Part shown: piece by piece, positions 62,962-64,000 of the stretch
How the letters are laid out: every line of letters starts with the position of its first letter
How positions within the stretch are numbered: position 1 is the stretch's first letter
Assembly: GCA_013215505.1 (NCBI GenBank)
Contig: JABSQZ010000014.1
Coordinates: 105,492 to 169,491, forward strand
DNA length: 64,000 nt
DNA from: Oceanospirillaceae bacterium
GTDB taxonomy: Bacteria > Pseudomonadota > Gammaproteobacteria > Pseudomonadales > Balneatricaceae
Direction: 5' to 3'
Program-made: the position numbers and the translations under genes
Notes under the pieces: generated by a model
Told to the model about the DNA's origin: nothing
What the model saw: the letters and a program-made list of their open reading frames with translations, nothing else
Databases searched by the model: none

Positions 62962-63588
62962 ATGAGTTTTCTAGAACAATGTTGGGAACACAGAGAAGAG
63001 CATGTATATAAAGAAATTTTTACAGACACTGGGCCCGGTATTTATACTCTGCCAGCAGAGCTTTTTGAAACCCGCTTCAACATCGATCAAGTAGACCCCA
63101 GATGGCTGACATACGGAGTCTTTAAATGCCCCCCGACCTCGGACCGAACGACTTGGGCCTATGTCAGCTCGGGCATGTCCAATCCCTGGAAAGCCAAGGC
63201 AGCTGAAGACTACTCTGGGCTGGGCACAGAATTTATTATGGAGACTGAACAGGAGTGTGCTTGGGCCCTACCTATAATGCAAACACTGGTCGGCTACAAT
63301 ATCTTATTGGCAGAGGGAAAAATGGGTGATATAGCCCCACTACACTACGGCCACATGGTGCCACTGGCACTGTCTGAGAAAATACCTGCGATGCTAATTG
63401 TCCAACCGAATAATTTTCCAACATCATTCCAATTACCCTCCGGACAGGTGGACCTGCTTCAGGTAGTTGGCATAACAGCAGCTGAACTCGAAGCAGCCAA
63501 GTCATCTAGTTCTAAACAAATCGCGCAGCAGATACTCACCCAAACAGGCGGTTTTTTAACCGATCCGAATAGGGCCAGCGTAGTTTGA
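62962..63588 (+). CDS. Suppressor-of-fused (SUFU) domain protein
   Basis: 208 residues. The YVSSGMSNPW core (positions 67-76), EDYSGLGTEFIMETEQE (about 82) and the C-terminal LLQVVGITAAELEAAK segment fit the bacterial SUFU domain. Bacterial members are of unknown role; some occur with toxins as possible immunity proteins, but no toxin is visible next to it. AAGGACAAG precedes the ATG. Its stop codon abuts heptamer array D. Confidence 0.85.
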   Translation: MSFLEQCWEHREEHVYKEIFTDTGPGIYTLPAELFETRFNIDQVDPRWLTYGVFKCPPTSDRTTWAYVSSGMSNPWKAKAAEDYSGLGTEFIMETEQECAWALPIMQTLVGYNILLAEGKMGDIAPLHYGHMVPLALSEKIPAMLIVQPNNFPTSFQLPSGQVDLLQVVGITAAELEAAKSSSSKQIAQQILTQTGGFLTDPNRASVV

Positions 63589-63630
63589 GGTGAGGTGTGA
63601 GGTGTGAGGTGTGAGGTGTGAGGTGTGAGG
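63586..63630. repeat. Heptanucleotide tandem array D (5 x TGAGGTG, plus partials)
   Basis: Five perfect TGAGGTG units (63591-63625), a TGAGG partial before (63586-63590, containing the SUFU stop codon) and one after (63626-63630). Confidence 0.95.
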
Positions 63631-63801
63631 CTATTGAGCTGTGTTGCTGGTAGATTCAAGTTTTTCTCGCCATTAAAGATTGATTTTTTAGCTGCTAACT
63701 TTCTTAATCAATCGCCATCGACAGATTATATTATTCTGCGATTCTTTGATTATTATCTGCCCCTTTATCCGGCACAAACAGTCTGACCTGCAGGGGTTAT
63801 T

Positions 63802-63987
63802 GTGTACATATCAGCAGTTTCTAAGTTGTCCGGGCTTTCAGCCCACACTTTGTGTTATTACGAAAAACAGGGATTGCTGAAAAACATTTATCGAAATAAT
63901 TCAGCTAGGAGGGTTTACTCTGACGGTGTTTTTCAAGGTAGTTGGCACTCTTTTCTTAAATTTTACGCTGTCTCTCGTGCTTGTTGA
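63802..63987 (+). pseudogene. Truncated MerR-family regulator
   Basis: A 61-codon frame from GTG 63802 (AGGGG upstream) begins as a normal MerR HTH (VSKLSGLSAHTLCYYEKQGLL, about 5-25) and RRVYSDG, but after about residue 43 it loses similarity and stops at 63985-63987. MerR proteins are normally over 110 residues. No continuation in another frame was recognised before the window ends at 64000. Confidence 0.65.
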
Positions 63988-64000
63988 TCGGGCCCTTTAT

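Noticed and set aside
63459..63659. Minus-strand frame reading HTSHLTPHTS
   Set aside because: Repeat-encoded shadow antisense to the SUFU gene.

Overview
The window looks like chromosome of a free-living marine gammaproteobacterium, probably from the Oceanospirillales/Cellvibrionales neighbourhood. The order csrA-lysC-alaS-recX-recA and the separate trpGDC cluster are of the Pseudomonas type, and the coding style (moderate GC, many small AT-rich gaps) fits a marine relative. This placement is inferred from gene order and protein resemblance; no rRNA or tRNA gene was seen in the window.

Layout. 1-6.1 kb: housekeeping genes on the minus strand (csrA 5' end, lysC, alaS, a frameshifted recX, and recA with a LexA box). 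6.4-13.8 kb: a Gate-domain membrane protein, an Lrp regulator with an aminotransferase, then a catabolic cluster around a two-site GntR operator (Asp/Glu/hydantoin racemase and GntR on minus; hydantoinase-like amidohydrolase, DapA-like lyase and SDR on plus). 13.9-16.8 kb: OsmC-like protein and trpCDG. 17.2-21.1 kb: a divergent two-component pair and an EamA exporter. 21.4-23.4 kb: an MFS gene broken by several frameshifts, a textbook SoxR box, soxR, and two heptanucleotide tandem arrays.

From 23.6 to 57.7 kb the main theme is choline and glycine betaine use. betBA (with betI) oxidises choline to glycine betaine. A choline/betaine ABC transporter and a BCCT carrier bring substrate in. gbcA/gbcB removes one methyl from glycine betaine, soxBDAG oxidises sarcosine, fdhA oxidises formaldehyde, and a GbdR-like AraC regulator is likely the activator. 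The dimethylglycine demethylation step (dgcAB) is not in the window. Interleaved are a Cache-PAS-GGDEF-EAL protein, a MocR regulator divergent from a beta-hydroxyacid dehydrogenase, two tandem soluble GAF histidine kinases (one with an altered H-box), a PhyH-type dioxygenase, a DoxX-like protein with a triplicated 3' end, mtgA and remnants of a LuxR gene.

The right end (58-64 kb) is accessory: LysE exporter with a CGNR regulator, AraC regulator with a methyltransferase, an arginase-family enzyme lacking a metal-binding His, a SUFU-domain protein and a truncated MerR.

Two features recur. First, four tandem arrays have exactly 7-bp units of different sequence, all fitting one loose consensus (CTYNCNM on one strand). 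Second, there are several broken genes (recX, MFS, LuxR, a 181-codon ORF with one stop, MerR).
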